Assembly: GCA_025174535.1 (NCBI GenBank)
Contig: JALBUN010000049.1
Location: forward strand, 744,001 to 808,000
Reading direction: 5' to 3'
Origin: Cantharellus purpuraceus
Lineage: Eukaryota > Basidiomycota > Agaricomycetes > Cantharellales > Hydnaceae
DNA length: 64,000 nt
The notes beneath the pieces were generated by a model. That model was not told the origin of the DNA. It did not search any database and saw nothing but the letters and a program-made list of their open reading frames with translations. Every line of letters begins with the position of its first letter. Positions within the stretch are counted from its first letter, which is position 1. Made by a program: the position numbers and the translations under genes. Below, in pieces: positions 11,484 to 24,815 of this stretch.

Positions 11484-11961
11484 ATTGGACTGCGCGCGGT
11501 CGTGTGCACGTATTGTATTAGTAGCTCTTTAACTGAAGACAGGCTGATGAGCGAGCGGTTCCAATAGCTAGCCTTGAAATTGTGTGCTGTCGCTGAGCGA
11601 CCTGGGTACCGTACGTTACTCAGGCAGTGGATACTCCGGGGTTATGACCAGTCAAAAGAAGGCGAACTCTATTGGAAGAATTCCGGCATATATTTGCCAC
11701 TGGCAGTACAACTCAACAATTCCAGAAAGCATTCTACTGAGCTCGGAGCATACTTATAGCAATCATGTGCTGAGCGCTGCATGAAGTTTCTGGGAGTTTC
11801 CGTGTAAAAAGGCCATTGGTACAGCTTGTAATTCGAAATATTCATTTGTTGCCGCAACCGTGACAACTGGACTGTATTCAGTGCTTGGCACGCCGCACAC
11901 CCGCGGGACAAGCTCCCGCCAATCTGCTGGTGACTATCCTGCTCGTCGGCGCCCCACAAGG
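11484..11961. other. Intergenic region before Miro
   Basis: PDC 3' UTR and Miro promoter. No coding frame of note on either strand and no repeat recognised. Confidence 0.45.
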
Positions 11962-14636
<2,675 letters not shown>

Positions 14637-14860
14637 CTTGGTGGCGGCTGGAACCCGTCTAGTAATTTACGTGTCAGTCGGGACGAGAGGATCGATGGAA
14701 TGGCACGTTTATTGTACACGTTGTGTAGGCGCGTGGTTGTCAGATCGTCATTAGCAGCCCACAAGTCGCTTAGATCCTCGACCATCCCTAACAATTAACT
14801 TCAGTGACAACACAAACAAACCCTCATAAGACCAGCTTTCACTACTAAGACCTGCATAGT

Positions 14861-16643
14861 ATGGATGACGAGATGGATTTTGAGGGTGCCATTGTACCTC
14901 CTCAACCCCCGCAACCAACCCCAGTGTACCCACAGGCTGATCCAAGCCCTCCAGCCAGCACGAGCCATCCTTCAGACGGCAATGCCAAAATGCTGTGCGT
15001 GTACGGTTGAATTACTCGACGAACACGTTTTTCTCACATGCTGCGCTGACAGGGATCTTGTCTTCATTCAGGTGGGTTCAACCATCTTTGTATCGTCGTG
15101 CGCTTGACATTGACGCCTATTCTTCCATTCAGGACTGTACTGGCAGTCAAGGGTCTTACATAACTTCTGCTACCAAGAACATTGAGGAAATTTGCGCCAA
15201 TATCTTTGCTTCAGGCAAGTTGGTACATCAGGAGGATCTGAGAGTTGGTTTAGTCGCTTTTCGGGACCATCCTCCCCAAGATCATACTTACGTGACCAAG
15301 ACCAACCCATTTACGAGTGATATTAAACAGGTGCATCAGGTCCTTACGACCTTGTTCGCATCGGGCGGAGGAGACGGGCCAGAGGCGGTCACTGCGGCAT
15401 TAGGGGAGGCTTTGAATATGGATTGGAGGGAGAATGCAAGTAAGATGGTCGTGTTAATTGCAGATGCTCCTCCTCACGGGATTGGAGAGTATGGCGATGG
15501 TGTGTCACTGTATTGTGTCTTGCCAATCAACTGACCTCTTCGCAGGATTTGATGAGGGGTCTCCAGATGGTTTGGACCCGTTGCTACTTGTACGACAGAT
15601 GGCGCAACGAGGTATTACATTGGTATGACACTCCTTTTAATTTACATCGTATATACTGATGCCATATAGTTCTTCGTCGCATGCGAACCTGCTCTCAGTG
15701 GCTATGCGGTAAGCAACCATGGGTTGATTCCTTTCAGATGCTAAATTGTTTTGCTTCACAGTACGCTACAGATTTCTATCAAGCTATCACAAACATCACC
15801 TCGGGCTTGATGCTGCCGTTGACCACAGCTAATCTACTCTCACACGCCATTATTGGCAGTGTGCTGGAGAATTTGGATATGGAACGCCTGATCCGCGAAG
15901 TTGGTCAAGCTGTTGCGCAACGTATCCTGGGTAATCAGGAAAGTGTGGACGACGTAGCACGAGAACTGCACGAGAGGTTGCTATTACGAAATGAAAGCAC
16001 AAAGAAGGTCGTGTTCGAGAATATTTATCGCGAGTCAGAAGAGGCGAGACACAACGTCCAGGTGTTCTCTGAAGCACCTGATTTGACAGCTGCTCGTCCT
16101 TTACTCAAGAAGGTGAGTATTGACTGATATGTGTATGACAGGGTTCCAATAGATCATTCATGAAACCCCAGGTCCATGGAAGTCGCTTCACAGAAAAGTA
16201 CTTGTCAGTGCGCCAGCATGGTCGTTCCTCATGGTCGACATACTCAGGTTATAGCTATGCACCTTCGCTACCGTACCGATCTTCATCACCTACATCACCC
16301 GCAGCCTCAACTACACCAGCATCATCGCCTTCCCGCAAAGTATTGTCAGATTTTGCTGCTTTCGGAGCTCCCACTTCTAGTGTTTTTGGAACCAAAGTGG
16401 CCTCAACTCCTTTTTCGCTTGCGGGTGGGACAGCAGCGTTTGGAACAATTAGGAATGGTTCCAATAAGGGTGTGTTTGGAGCGGATGAAGATGATGAGGA
16501 GGAGCCGAAGATACTGTTCAAAGAAGGAGCAATTACTTTTGATCAAGTGAGCTTTCACATTTGCTATGCAATAGGTTATCTGACGTTGGTTCCAGGCAAA
16601 ACGTATCGCAATGCAATCGGCGTGGAGAGGAACTCGGTCGTAA
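14861..16643 (+). CDS. von Willebrand factor A domain protein (vwkA-like)
   Basis: Starts MDDEMDFEGAIVPPQPP with a Pro-rich leader, then a VWA domain: after splicing, MLDLVFIQDCTGSQGSYI carries the metal-binding DxTxS-type MIDAS, then LRVGLVAFRDHPPQDHTYV, LFASGGGDGPEAVTAALGEA and ASKMVVLIADAPPHGIGEYG, with GITLFFVACEPALSGY near its end. This is the VWA subtype next to the alpha-kinase of Dictyostelium vwkA, but no alpha-kinase domain follows here. A helical region and a Ser/Pro-rich linker with FG-like spots (FGAPTSSVFGTK) lead to a short last exon (ending SAWRGTRS) at 16643, joined from ITFDQ over a GTGAGC intron. Likely cytosolic; function unknown. Confidence 0.82.
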
Positions 16644-16860
16644 GGACGTATGCTATCCATGCGTTTTCTCCTGTGCATGTACTGTGGCTTACCGTCGCAT
16701 TCTTGTTTTGCTGTCCAACTGCACGTCATCTGTCATGCCTAATACAAATTCTATCTCATCCCATCCCATTCCATATTACCCACATGCAACGTCTCCCACT
16801 AGTATTAGGATCATTACTCTTGTACTACCTGTGAATACATGAACCGTCCATGAATTGGTT

Positions 16861-17854
16861 TCAGCTTTCAATCGGGGTTACCTTTATGCCGCTGGTCATC
16901 GTTTCCAGTCCTTTCGCTTTACGTCGCTCTTCCTTCCGCCTCCGCCTCTCTAATTTGGCAGCCTTTCGTTGGCGCCTCTCCTCCGAGGTTTCAACGCGGT
17001 CCTTTGGAAGTGAGATAGGTATTAGCGAGACTTGTCTTTCCTCGGGTTTGTGCTGACTCTCAGCATCCCTGTGTTTCTTCCTTTTCCGATTCTTGATGAT
17101 TGTCACATTGGTACTTGTTTCTTTGTGTTTTGACCTTTTCAACTTCTTGCGCTTCTCGTCTTCGTCTCCCGTCTCGTGTTCTTCGTGTTTGCGATTCCCT
17201 TCTTTGGTCACGTCATTGACATTCCCTGTTTTGAGGGCCTGGAATGTCGAGGTCTCTAGAGCCACTGGAGTCGATCGAGTCTCTTGGGGATGATCGACTT
17301 CGGGTCCTAAAACGGGTCCCCTAAAAAAACCAGCATAGAGTCTTTTCCGGGCACTTTCGCGTTTCGCAGTGGCTATCAAGCTCAGACGGGAAGCAGCCTG
17401 ATCAGTGGGTGTGGCAGCACCTGAACTAGCAGGCGTTCCTGAAATAGGGCGACGGTTAGAAAGTATCCCTGTGGCTGTACGATGAAGAGAGGAGTTGGAG
17501 AGGGCCTGCGTACACGCGGTGCAATGTAGATCAATACGATTGAACAGGGGGGTCAGCAGCTTACTGCATCGTCATCTGCTGCTTCGTCTTCAGAGTCTCC
17601 AGAAACCTTGATTTTGATAGACTTCGACGCAGCCGCGAATAAACTGTCGGTGTATTAGTTCATCCAGCTATTATGCGAGACAGCTTGAACACTGACTGGT
17701 CCCAGAACGGAAAGGCATCGTCTCGATCTTTGCCTAGCCCAGACAGTGTGCGTTTTTGAGGAATGGCCAAAGGACGCGATACGCTTCCCTGGCGTAATCC
17801 ATTCCCTTTGCCTTGCCAGCCAAACGAGGACAGGTACCCTGCTGTGTCGAGCAT
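16861..17854 (-). CDS. G-patch domain protein, TMA23-like ribosome biogenesis factor
   Basis: Starts at 17854 with MLDTAGYLSSFGWQGKGNGL, an N-terminal G-patch, followed by SRPLAIPQKRTLSGLGKDRD and DAFPFWDQ. Such an N-terminal G-patch with a highly charged tail is typical of TMA23/PINX1-like nucleolar proteins that activate RNA helicases in pre-rRNA processing. Two introns lie near 17640-17700 and 17500-17570. The last exon (16861 to about 17500) is Lys/Arg/Glu-rich with nuclear-localisation-like runs (KRKKLKRSKHKE, ERRQRKAAKLERRRRKEERR). It is head to head with the next gene, 38 bases between start codons. The G-patch is clear; the TMA23 link is inference. Confidence 0.78.
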
Positions 17855-17892
17855 AAAATACAGCCTCCGACTTTCTGCCAGCGCCTAATACT
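17855..17892. promoter_or_regulatory. 38-base divergent start-to-start spacer
   Basis: Only 38 bases separate the ATG of the G-patch gene (minus) from that of the putative mitochondrial protein (plus). The genes must share a promoter or have transcripts that overlap at the 5' ends. An alternative is that one uses a downstream ATG. Confidence 0.45.
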
Positions 17893-18854
17893 ATGCCTTC
17901 AGTTAGGTTGTTACCTATGTCTACCACACTGTCATCACGCTATTGCTGGCGGGGTCGCCAACTGAGGCGTCTCTACTCATCGTCCACGGAGACAAGCCAA
18001 CCACAACCACGTCATGCCCCAATTGCTATTGATCTCGGAGGTGTACAGATTGGCTGTGCGTACGGTTTTATCGGTTTACAATGTTATCCTGACAGGAGCA
18101 TTCGTGGCCATCGCTAGCTTCCAATTCACGCTCTTCGCGTCAAACCCGTCATGCGGGCGCCTTGAACCTTAGAGAGTTCAAAAAGGGCAGCCTTTCTCAG
18201 CGCCTTGCTATCAGAGAAATAGCACAGAGGCAAAAAAACACACCCCAATCTCGGACTGCCACAGAAAGCCAGACAGCCGAAAACACCGATCCGTCTCGCC
18301 AGCCTCGGAATGGTTTATATGCGCGGTCAAAACAGTTAGAACGGCGTCAAGAGAGTAGGCAGACGGATATCCACCAAAATGAACGACGTCCTGCCCGGCA
18401 ACGTACAAGGCCGCAACGCAGGCCTCGCTCGGTCGGGAATGAACATGAAGCAGCTCAAATGATGCACATGGAAGAGCAGGAGGATTGGTTCGATGCCATC
18501 GAGGATAATACTGGCACTAAGGAACCACGTCTCGTGCTACGACGAGCAGACCCTCCTCTTGCCCCTTCAAAACCCCGCTTGCCTCCCTCTTTCACCGTGC
18601 TGAATCATGAGATATACATTGATGCTCCGACGCGAAACCTGCAAGAACAAATAGGAGGAGACTATGCGCGGTATTTCTCTTCTAATGAGTGGAGACTTGC
18701 ACATGCACAGGTGTCGGGGCCGCTTAGTGTGGTGGACTATGCACGTCTGATGCTTCATTTGAACCGGACGGTGCCCATGCGCCAGAAGGCAGAGAGTATA
18801 GAGATAGTGAGGAAACATGGTGAAAGGGCAAAAGCAGTCATCACGGGGTCTTAG
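17893..18854 (+). CDS. Unknown protein, probably mitochondrial
   Basis: Not recognised. The N-terminus (MPSVRLLPMSTTLSSRYCWR then GRQLRRLYSSSTE) is rich in Arg and Ser, lacks acidic residues and resembles a cleavable mitochondrial presequence. An intron lies between about 18040 and 18110; its exact donor is unresolved. The main exon is open from about 18105 to 18854. It gives ALNLREFKKGSLSQRLAIRE, a long Gln/Arg/Glu-rich linker, and a more ordered end with PPSFTVLNHEIYIDAPTRN, VVDYARLMLHLNRTVP and IEIVRKHGERAKAV. Plausibly a lineage-specific mitochondrial protein; the targeting and function are inference. Confidence 0.6.
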
Positions 18855-18935
18855 ACATGTAGTTTTTCAAATAGCTGCTATGGTCATGATTCATCACTTC
18901 TATAAGGGCAGCTATTCGATGCACAAGTAATGACG

Positions 18936-20676
18936 CTATTCTCCCACACCATACTTCCGCAGCGACCCTTTCCAGTCTACGACATCTTCGCTGCCCATGG
19001 TAACGATCGTGGCCTTGTTGCCTTGTGAATCAAGTCTACCCGGTCCAAATACTCGGGCAGCAACACGTCGAATATCCGCTGGTGTGACTTCGTCAATCCG
19101 ATCGCACATCTCTGTAACAGGAACCTTGCGGTTGTGGACTAGGATCTAGATGAACAGGGTTTGAGTGCTTGCTTAAGGCAGTAGTTATGTGGTCGTACCT
19201 GTCGTCCGAGGTCTTCTACCTCGACGGACCGACTTTCGAGAGCCATCATGAGGCTACTCTTGAGTTGGTTTCGCGCACGACTGAGCTCGACGTGTGGTAC
19301 GTCTTGATACAGAAGCAAGCTGAACTGGTGCACTAGGTGGGGGAGGACCTGCGAGGGTGTGCTATCGTAGTAAGATGGGGACTTGCGTGTGGCTGAGGAC
19401 GATGGAAAGAAAGAAGCAAAGAGGCCAAAGAGGGAGGAGTCGGTGTACAGATGGTGAAAGGAGGCACAATGGTCAATTTGAGGATGTTGATTGAGGATAT
19501 GGGTGTATAATCGAGAATACATGCCCTTTCCAGGTCCACCTAGAGATCATACTGAGGAGCATTGGCTAGAGATGTCACTTTGACACATACCTGCAGAAAA
19601 ACTGCCGCCACCTCCTAGCAATATCTGCATCGTGGCTAGGGCGTAGACATCATTATCATGGATGCCCACTCCTTCAAATGCAAGATAGATATGATTAAAT
19701 TCCGAGCTCGGGGAGTAAATAAACTTATGGCCCCCAACGTAGCTTTTTGTGGACGTTGTACGTGGTGACGGCTCTGAAACCGGTGAATAAAGATATGAAG
19801 ATGCAGCACGTGAGAGTGTCTTGTATAATGAGGGCGAAGGCGACGGAGGTAGGAGGTGCGGAGGAATGTTATGTGCTGTGCTGCGTGAGAGGGGTTGTCG
19901 GAGGGGCTCCGGTGAGGTAGCGGATGCCTTGACGTGGGAGAAGTACTTGTCAGCCCACTCCACTAGTTGTTCATGGTTCATCCCAGCGCCAGCGATGACC
20001 ATGCGTCCAGGTCGATACCACCGCTCCATGAATTTGCGCATAATGTCCCCGTCCACGACGTCTACACGATCGTCTGGACAGAGTAACGGATTTCCGAGGG
20101 AACGCGAACCATACGCTACTTGATGCAACACCTCTGGAAGAATCATTTCCGGCTTGGTAGAGATTTCACGGATCTCGTACCGCGCAGCTTCGCGCTGCTC
20201 GGATATTTCGTCATGAGTGAATGCAGGCTGTAGTGCGGCTTCTGCTATCAGGCCGAGCGCACTGGAAGTGGACTGCGTAAAGTTGGAGGACTGGTACATG
20301 ATGGCTTCTCGGGAGGAGGAACAGAAGATTTGGCCGCCGACTGCATGGACAGCTTCGGCCATGTCCTCGCCAGTCCTCTTGGACGTGGACTGGTCCGTGC
20401 AAATATAAGCATGTGAGTATCAGGATCAGCGAGAGGGGATCTAACCTTGAAAGCCATCCTATCGATGAAATGGCTGACGCCAGACGTCGATGGAGATTCG
20501 TAGCGGGATCCAGCATCAACATATAGTCCAACGGAAGAAAAGTGGCCAGGCGTAGACTCTGTGGCAACACGAATATTGTTGGGTAGGGTGGTTATCTGCA
20601 CAGGTGGGTTGGGAGCAGAGTGTAGCCCACGTTGCTTGACAACGTTGCGAGCCAGGGAATATGGTAGCTTTGGCAT
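18936..20676 (-). CDS. mas2: Mitochondrial processing peptidase alpha subunit
   Basis: Non-catalytic subunit of the matrix peptidase that removes presequences. Starts at 20676 with MPKLPYSLARNVVKQRGLHS, its own targeting peptide, then QITTLPNNIRVATESTPGHF and GLYVDAGSRYESPSTSGVSH. The zinc motif of the beta subunit (HxxEH) is replaced by HFIDR, as in all alpha subunits. The substrate-binding glycine-rich loop is rebuilt over an intron near 19530-19590 as [20 protein letters not shown]. The last exon, VTPADIRRVAARVFGPGRL to KYGVGE, ends at 18936. Four exons by eye. A TATATAAG-type box lies upstream at about 20790. Confidence 0.93.
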
Positions 20677-20870
20677 GAGCACACAAGAACTGCAGAAAAA
20701 AATTTGTTTCCAAGTCTAACGTAAGCGGGCGCAAGTATCTAATAAAGTTACGAATCTAATATTGTCCATGCTCAAGTACCACTACAAGCCTATATAAGAC
20801 GAATACCACTGTTACACTCGTACAGCAGCCAGTCACTGTAGTATCGATCCACCAATGACGATCAACAGGC

Positions 20871-22232
20871 TCATTGGTGGATTATCATGTCCGCGTCAGC
20901 TTCTGCATCTGCATCGGCATCGACATCGACTTCATTCCTGACAATACGCTCCTCTGCTTCCGCAGAGGGCGAAAGAACAGCATCCGTCACGGTCTTCAGC
21001 TTCTCTTCGGTGGCTTTCTGGGCTTCTTCCGCTCGTTGACACCTTCTCTCGAGTTCCATACGCAGCAGGACTTCCTCTTCCAGCTTGGCTTGTATCGCTT
21101 CAAATTCGGAACGGTACTTCTTTGCATCCTCTTCTGCTTCCGCCAGCTGCTCGGCGAGTTTCGACGTCTGCTGAGTCGCAAGTGTGAACTGTCGCTTGGC
21201 CTGAGCTAGCTCGTGACGTAGGCGGGAAATGAGGGCCTTGGCTGGGTCATTTCTGCCCAAGCCACCGTCGTCCGGACTTGCAGAGAGTGAGGGGTCGAGA
21301 GAAGGGTCTATGAGGGATTGGTCGCCAAGCTCGCTCTCTCCATCATCGCCGAAGCCGGGAGGTATACCCTGACTGGGGGGTCCATGCATAAAGTGATGAG
21401 GACTGGGGACGGGATGCCCTGGGAAGCCGAGTGACGGATCGAAGTGATGAGGTCCGGTTGGAGGCGGCATCGAACCAGATGGACCAGAAGGGTCAGGGGA
21501 ATGGTGTTGATGTTGCTCATTAGGGACAACAACATTGCTTTCATCGGGACCATCTTTGGAAGGACGGCCTTTGCGCTTGCGTGGACGTTTCGCACCACGT
21601 GCGGTGACATTCACAGTCCAATAGGATCCGATGCCTGGGTCTGTTAATGGTCTGGGAACTTTCTCGAATAGTTTATTGAGGGAAAGATTATGACGAATAG
21701 AGTCCTGCAATGGCGTTCAGCGATAACGACAGCAGATACAGATGTGAATACGAGACCTTCCAGTTGACCTCAGTCGTCCGGAAATACGGAAACTTGTTCT
21801 CAATCGCCTTGTAAATCTCCCGAATGGTGAGCTTCTGCTTGGGCGAGCCGAGAATAGCAGAGCGAACGATGACAGGCAAAATGTGGTTTGGCTTCTCGTT
21901 TGTATCGGGAAGGCAGTTCAACGAGTTTGGACAGTCTGGATGGTGCGGGTGAGGGGCGCCGACCATGGCCGCATTGCTATAGTAAGAGTGGGCGTCGACT
22001 GGGATTGGAGGTGGCATGCCAAGTGGGTGGCCATTTGACGAATGGAGGTGGCCTGGAGGACCTTCCGCATTTCTAGCGACATCATGGAAACATAAGGACA
22101 CACATGGGGCGGGGACTAAAAATTTGAATAAAAAATCACTCACTGCTGCTGCTGTTGCTGCTGTTGCTGCTGGTCGATGGGGATAGGAGTATCAACAGAG
22201 TACTGGCGGTGTCTGATATCCATTGTCGCCAT
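20871..22232 (-). CDS. Forkhead transcription factor
   Basis: DNA-binding winged-helix protein. The start at 22232 ([20 protein letters not shown]) leads into a run of about nine Gln ended by a GTGAGT donor. The next exon carries the forkhead domain: [41 protein letters not shown], an intron at about 21710-21755, then [19 protein letters not shown] (recognition helix) and [12 protein letters not shown] basic [13 protein letters not shown] block, likely nuclear localisation, follows. The rest is Pro/Ser/His-rich, then a long coiled coil (about 20980-21240, [18 protein letters not shown] onward), and an alternating Asp/Ala tail [13 protein letters not shown]. The family is certain; orthology to a named fungal forkhead gene is not. 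Confidence 0.9.
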
Positions 22233-22461
22233 GATATCCTGGCCAGGGACAAGTGAGAAAGACAGGTTGAATTGAGGTTGAGTATGGACGCGTTGCGGGT
22301 AGCAGTAGGTAGTCGTGGGCGAACGTTGGCGTCGGGAGCGAAGAGCGTGGCCAGGACCCCAGGACCACCCACACCAACAAACACCCCTAAGGACCCCGGA
22401 CTCAAAACCCTTGATACCACAAGACTACAAAAAAACACAATAAACAAAACACTGCACACGA

Positions 22462-24242
22462 TTAATTACATTGACTCGAGTCCCTGTCATCCTCCTTCCC
22501 ATTCTCCTCCCGTATCGAGCTTGTCGGTAGTGCTGGTCGGTGGGACGCGTCCACGTCCATAGCATCGCCGTTTGGCTCCTGGTCAGCGGTAGCATCGTGA
22601 GGCACAGTGGTGGCATGCTTGACCACACCGTTGAGCAGGCGAGGGTTAGGGCTGGCACTCCGTGTTGTACTGCGCGGGCCCATTTTGTGTATATGTTCCA
22701 ATTCACTCTGAGTAACGAGCCAATCCGGCAATGCATAGTCGTCAATGATTTCCACCATCTGCGGCACACGGTAGCCGAATGCAAGTGTCGTGCGTGAGGT
22801 CTGCCGCGCCAGAGGCTGCGCCGCTTTACGTGCTGCAATCTGGAGCAGCACCGAAGCCGTGCCAGTAAGCTCGGGGGTCTGTGGTCGCTTGGGCTGCGAG
22901 TCTACCCGTTGACGCTTGCGTGGAGGAGGAGGCGCACTCACTGCGTCCTCAGTGGGAGGAGAAGAAGCCTCGGGAGTGAAATGCTCAGCTCTGGGCGTTG
23001 GGCTCCTTTCCGACTTGGCACGCAGAAGGAGGCGACCCGTATCATCCCGCACACGCTGCCCCGTGCGCGTACTCGGCGCCGCAGATGTCGCATTAGAAGG
23101 CGTGTATGTGTGCAGCATGACATTGGGCTCGGTAGCCGCCATAGCGACCGTGACGGCAAGCGACCTCGATACCGTACTCGGATGAAGCGCGAGTCGGGCG
23201 GCTCCTGCTCTGTTCGACTGCTGGGGCTTCGGTCCAGTCGATGCAAGACGCGCGACATCTTGTACGGACTGTTCGACGGCCTCATCTTCCGAGTCGGCGT
23301 CGGCGTCATCTCCAGTGGTCGTGCCCGCCCGCGCTCCTTCACTCCTCCCCCTCTTGCCGTTCTTCTTCATCCGCTTGCGGTCGGGAGGCAGCAGCACAGC
23401 ATACCGCATCTCCAGACCCACGGCCACATCGAGCATCTCCCTCCGCCTCGTCTCACCTCCCACACCGAACGCGCTGGCGTCCATCCCCTTGAGCTGCTCC
23501 ATCCTCTCCTTCAGCTTGTACTGCTCATGAACGAGCTTCTCCTTTTCACGCCTGCGCTGGCGTTTCTCAAACGTCTCGTACTTGCGATGCCGGTTGATGT
23601 AGGCCAGATCGGACGTCTCAGGCCCCTCCTGTAAATAAGACTGAGCACGCATTCGTGAGCATGAATAAAAGATACAAGTAAACATACTTCTTCGGCTCTG
23701 GCCCGCAGCCGCCCCCCCACCGCATCGTCCGGCAGGGGGGAGTACTCGGGCACCTGAATGGCCCGTTGTGCGAGATAAGCCGCCTTCACCTCTGGCTTGT
23801 CAAAGTAGCTCCCCGCCGCCTCGCCGTCGGATACGGACGACTCTGGGGGGGGCGGCACGGCCTTTGAATGAGTCGTCAAGAAGAATGCCTGTGTGGGGGG
23901 TATCACGGGCCTTCCCTCTCCTAACAAAGGCGAGAGAGAACTAGTATGTCAGAACCAGCTTTTAAAAAAAAAAAAAGCAAGAGAGAGAGAGAAAGCAACG
24001 AGCAGAAAGAAAAGAAGCCAAAACGCACTTGTCCGTCTCTCCGTATCTATAATCATCATATCCACACTGCAGCTGCCCACGCCCGGGCCCCCCCTCCGCG
24101 CCCTGGACGGCAGCACACGCTTTTGTCGGTGGGTGTCAGGCGACTGAGGCAGCCGAGCACTCGTACGGGGCTGAATCTCCAGCCCATCCACTTGATGGAC
24201 TTCAGGACGCTTGCCCAATTTCTTGGGAGACGGCGATTGCAT
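22462..24242 (-). CDS. PEHE/SAS4-like chromatin-associated protein
   Basis: Three exons; start at 24242 (MQSPSPKKLGKRPEV), intron about 23915-24020, second exon to GRLRARAEE at about 23692, GTATGT/TTACAG intron, then 22462-23634. The best block spans that last junction: QVPEYSPLPDD, then EGPETSDLAYINRHRKYETF and EKRQRRREKEKLVHEQYKLK. A VPEY strand, a RHRK.E segment and a basic helix together resemble the PEHE domain of MSL1 and the SAS4 domain, which dock histone acetyltransferases. I infer a subunit of an acetyltransferase complex. The rest is disordered with basic NLS-like stretches (DRKRMKKNGKRGRSEG, PPPPRKRQRVDSQPKR) and a conserved-looking IIDDYALPDWLVTQSELEHI near the C-terminus. Confidence 0.6.
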
Positions 24243-24815
24243 CCGACAGAGATAGTCGAACGTTGTCAAGAGCGGCGGGTGTTCAGTATTGATCGTCGTG
24301 CGCTGGATGCTATCAACGCTTTTTACTCAGGTTGTCTACCTTGCGGTGTTTCAAATCCGCCGGGACAGCGAGGGCTCTCGAGTGTATGCGTAGTATCATA
24401 ACCCCCCAAGGGCAGATTGTATTAATAAAAATCTGTAAAACGCATTGGTAGCTACCGATTGTGTGAACTAGGCGACTAGGCGCGACTATGTAAAACAGGT
24501 TGGGGAAAAGAGGGGGGAGCGAGGAGGAAGGGGAGGGGGTAGAAAGGGGTAGCGGGCCCAGAGAAAAAGATGAAGTAAAACGTGAGTGTATAAGGAAGGT
24601 GCATACTGGAATATAACTAGGTCCGAACAAGACGACTTGAAAGCTGAGAGCAACGAAGGTGGACGACAAGTGTGTATGGCTTTGAGTAAAGGGAAGGGGG
24701 TTTGGTTTGTAAAGGTACGAGAAATGCAAGGAGTTACAAACGAAGCGGTCCACGGAAAGAAGGTAAGGAGGGGGGGGAAGAGAAACGATGCGGCGCAGAG
24801 CGACGACGCACACGG
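24243..24815. other. Intergenic region
   Basis: Promoter of the SAS4-like gene and 3' end of the PX kinase gene (both minus). Purine-rich low-complexity sequence at about 24490-24560; no gene seen. Confidence 0.45.

Noticed and set aside
22909..23634. A 241-codon plus-strand frame inside the SAS4-like gene
   Set aside because: Arg-rich antisense shadow; the minus-strand frame carries the PEHE-like block and proper introns.
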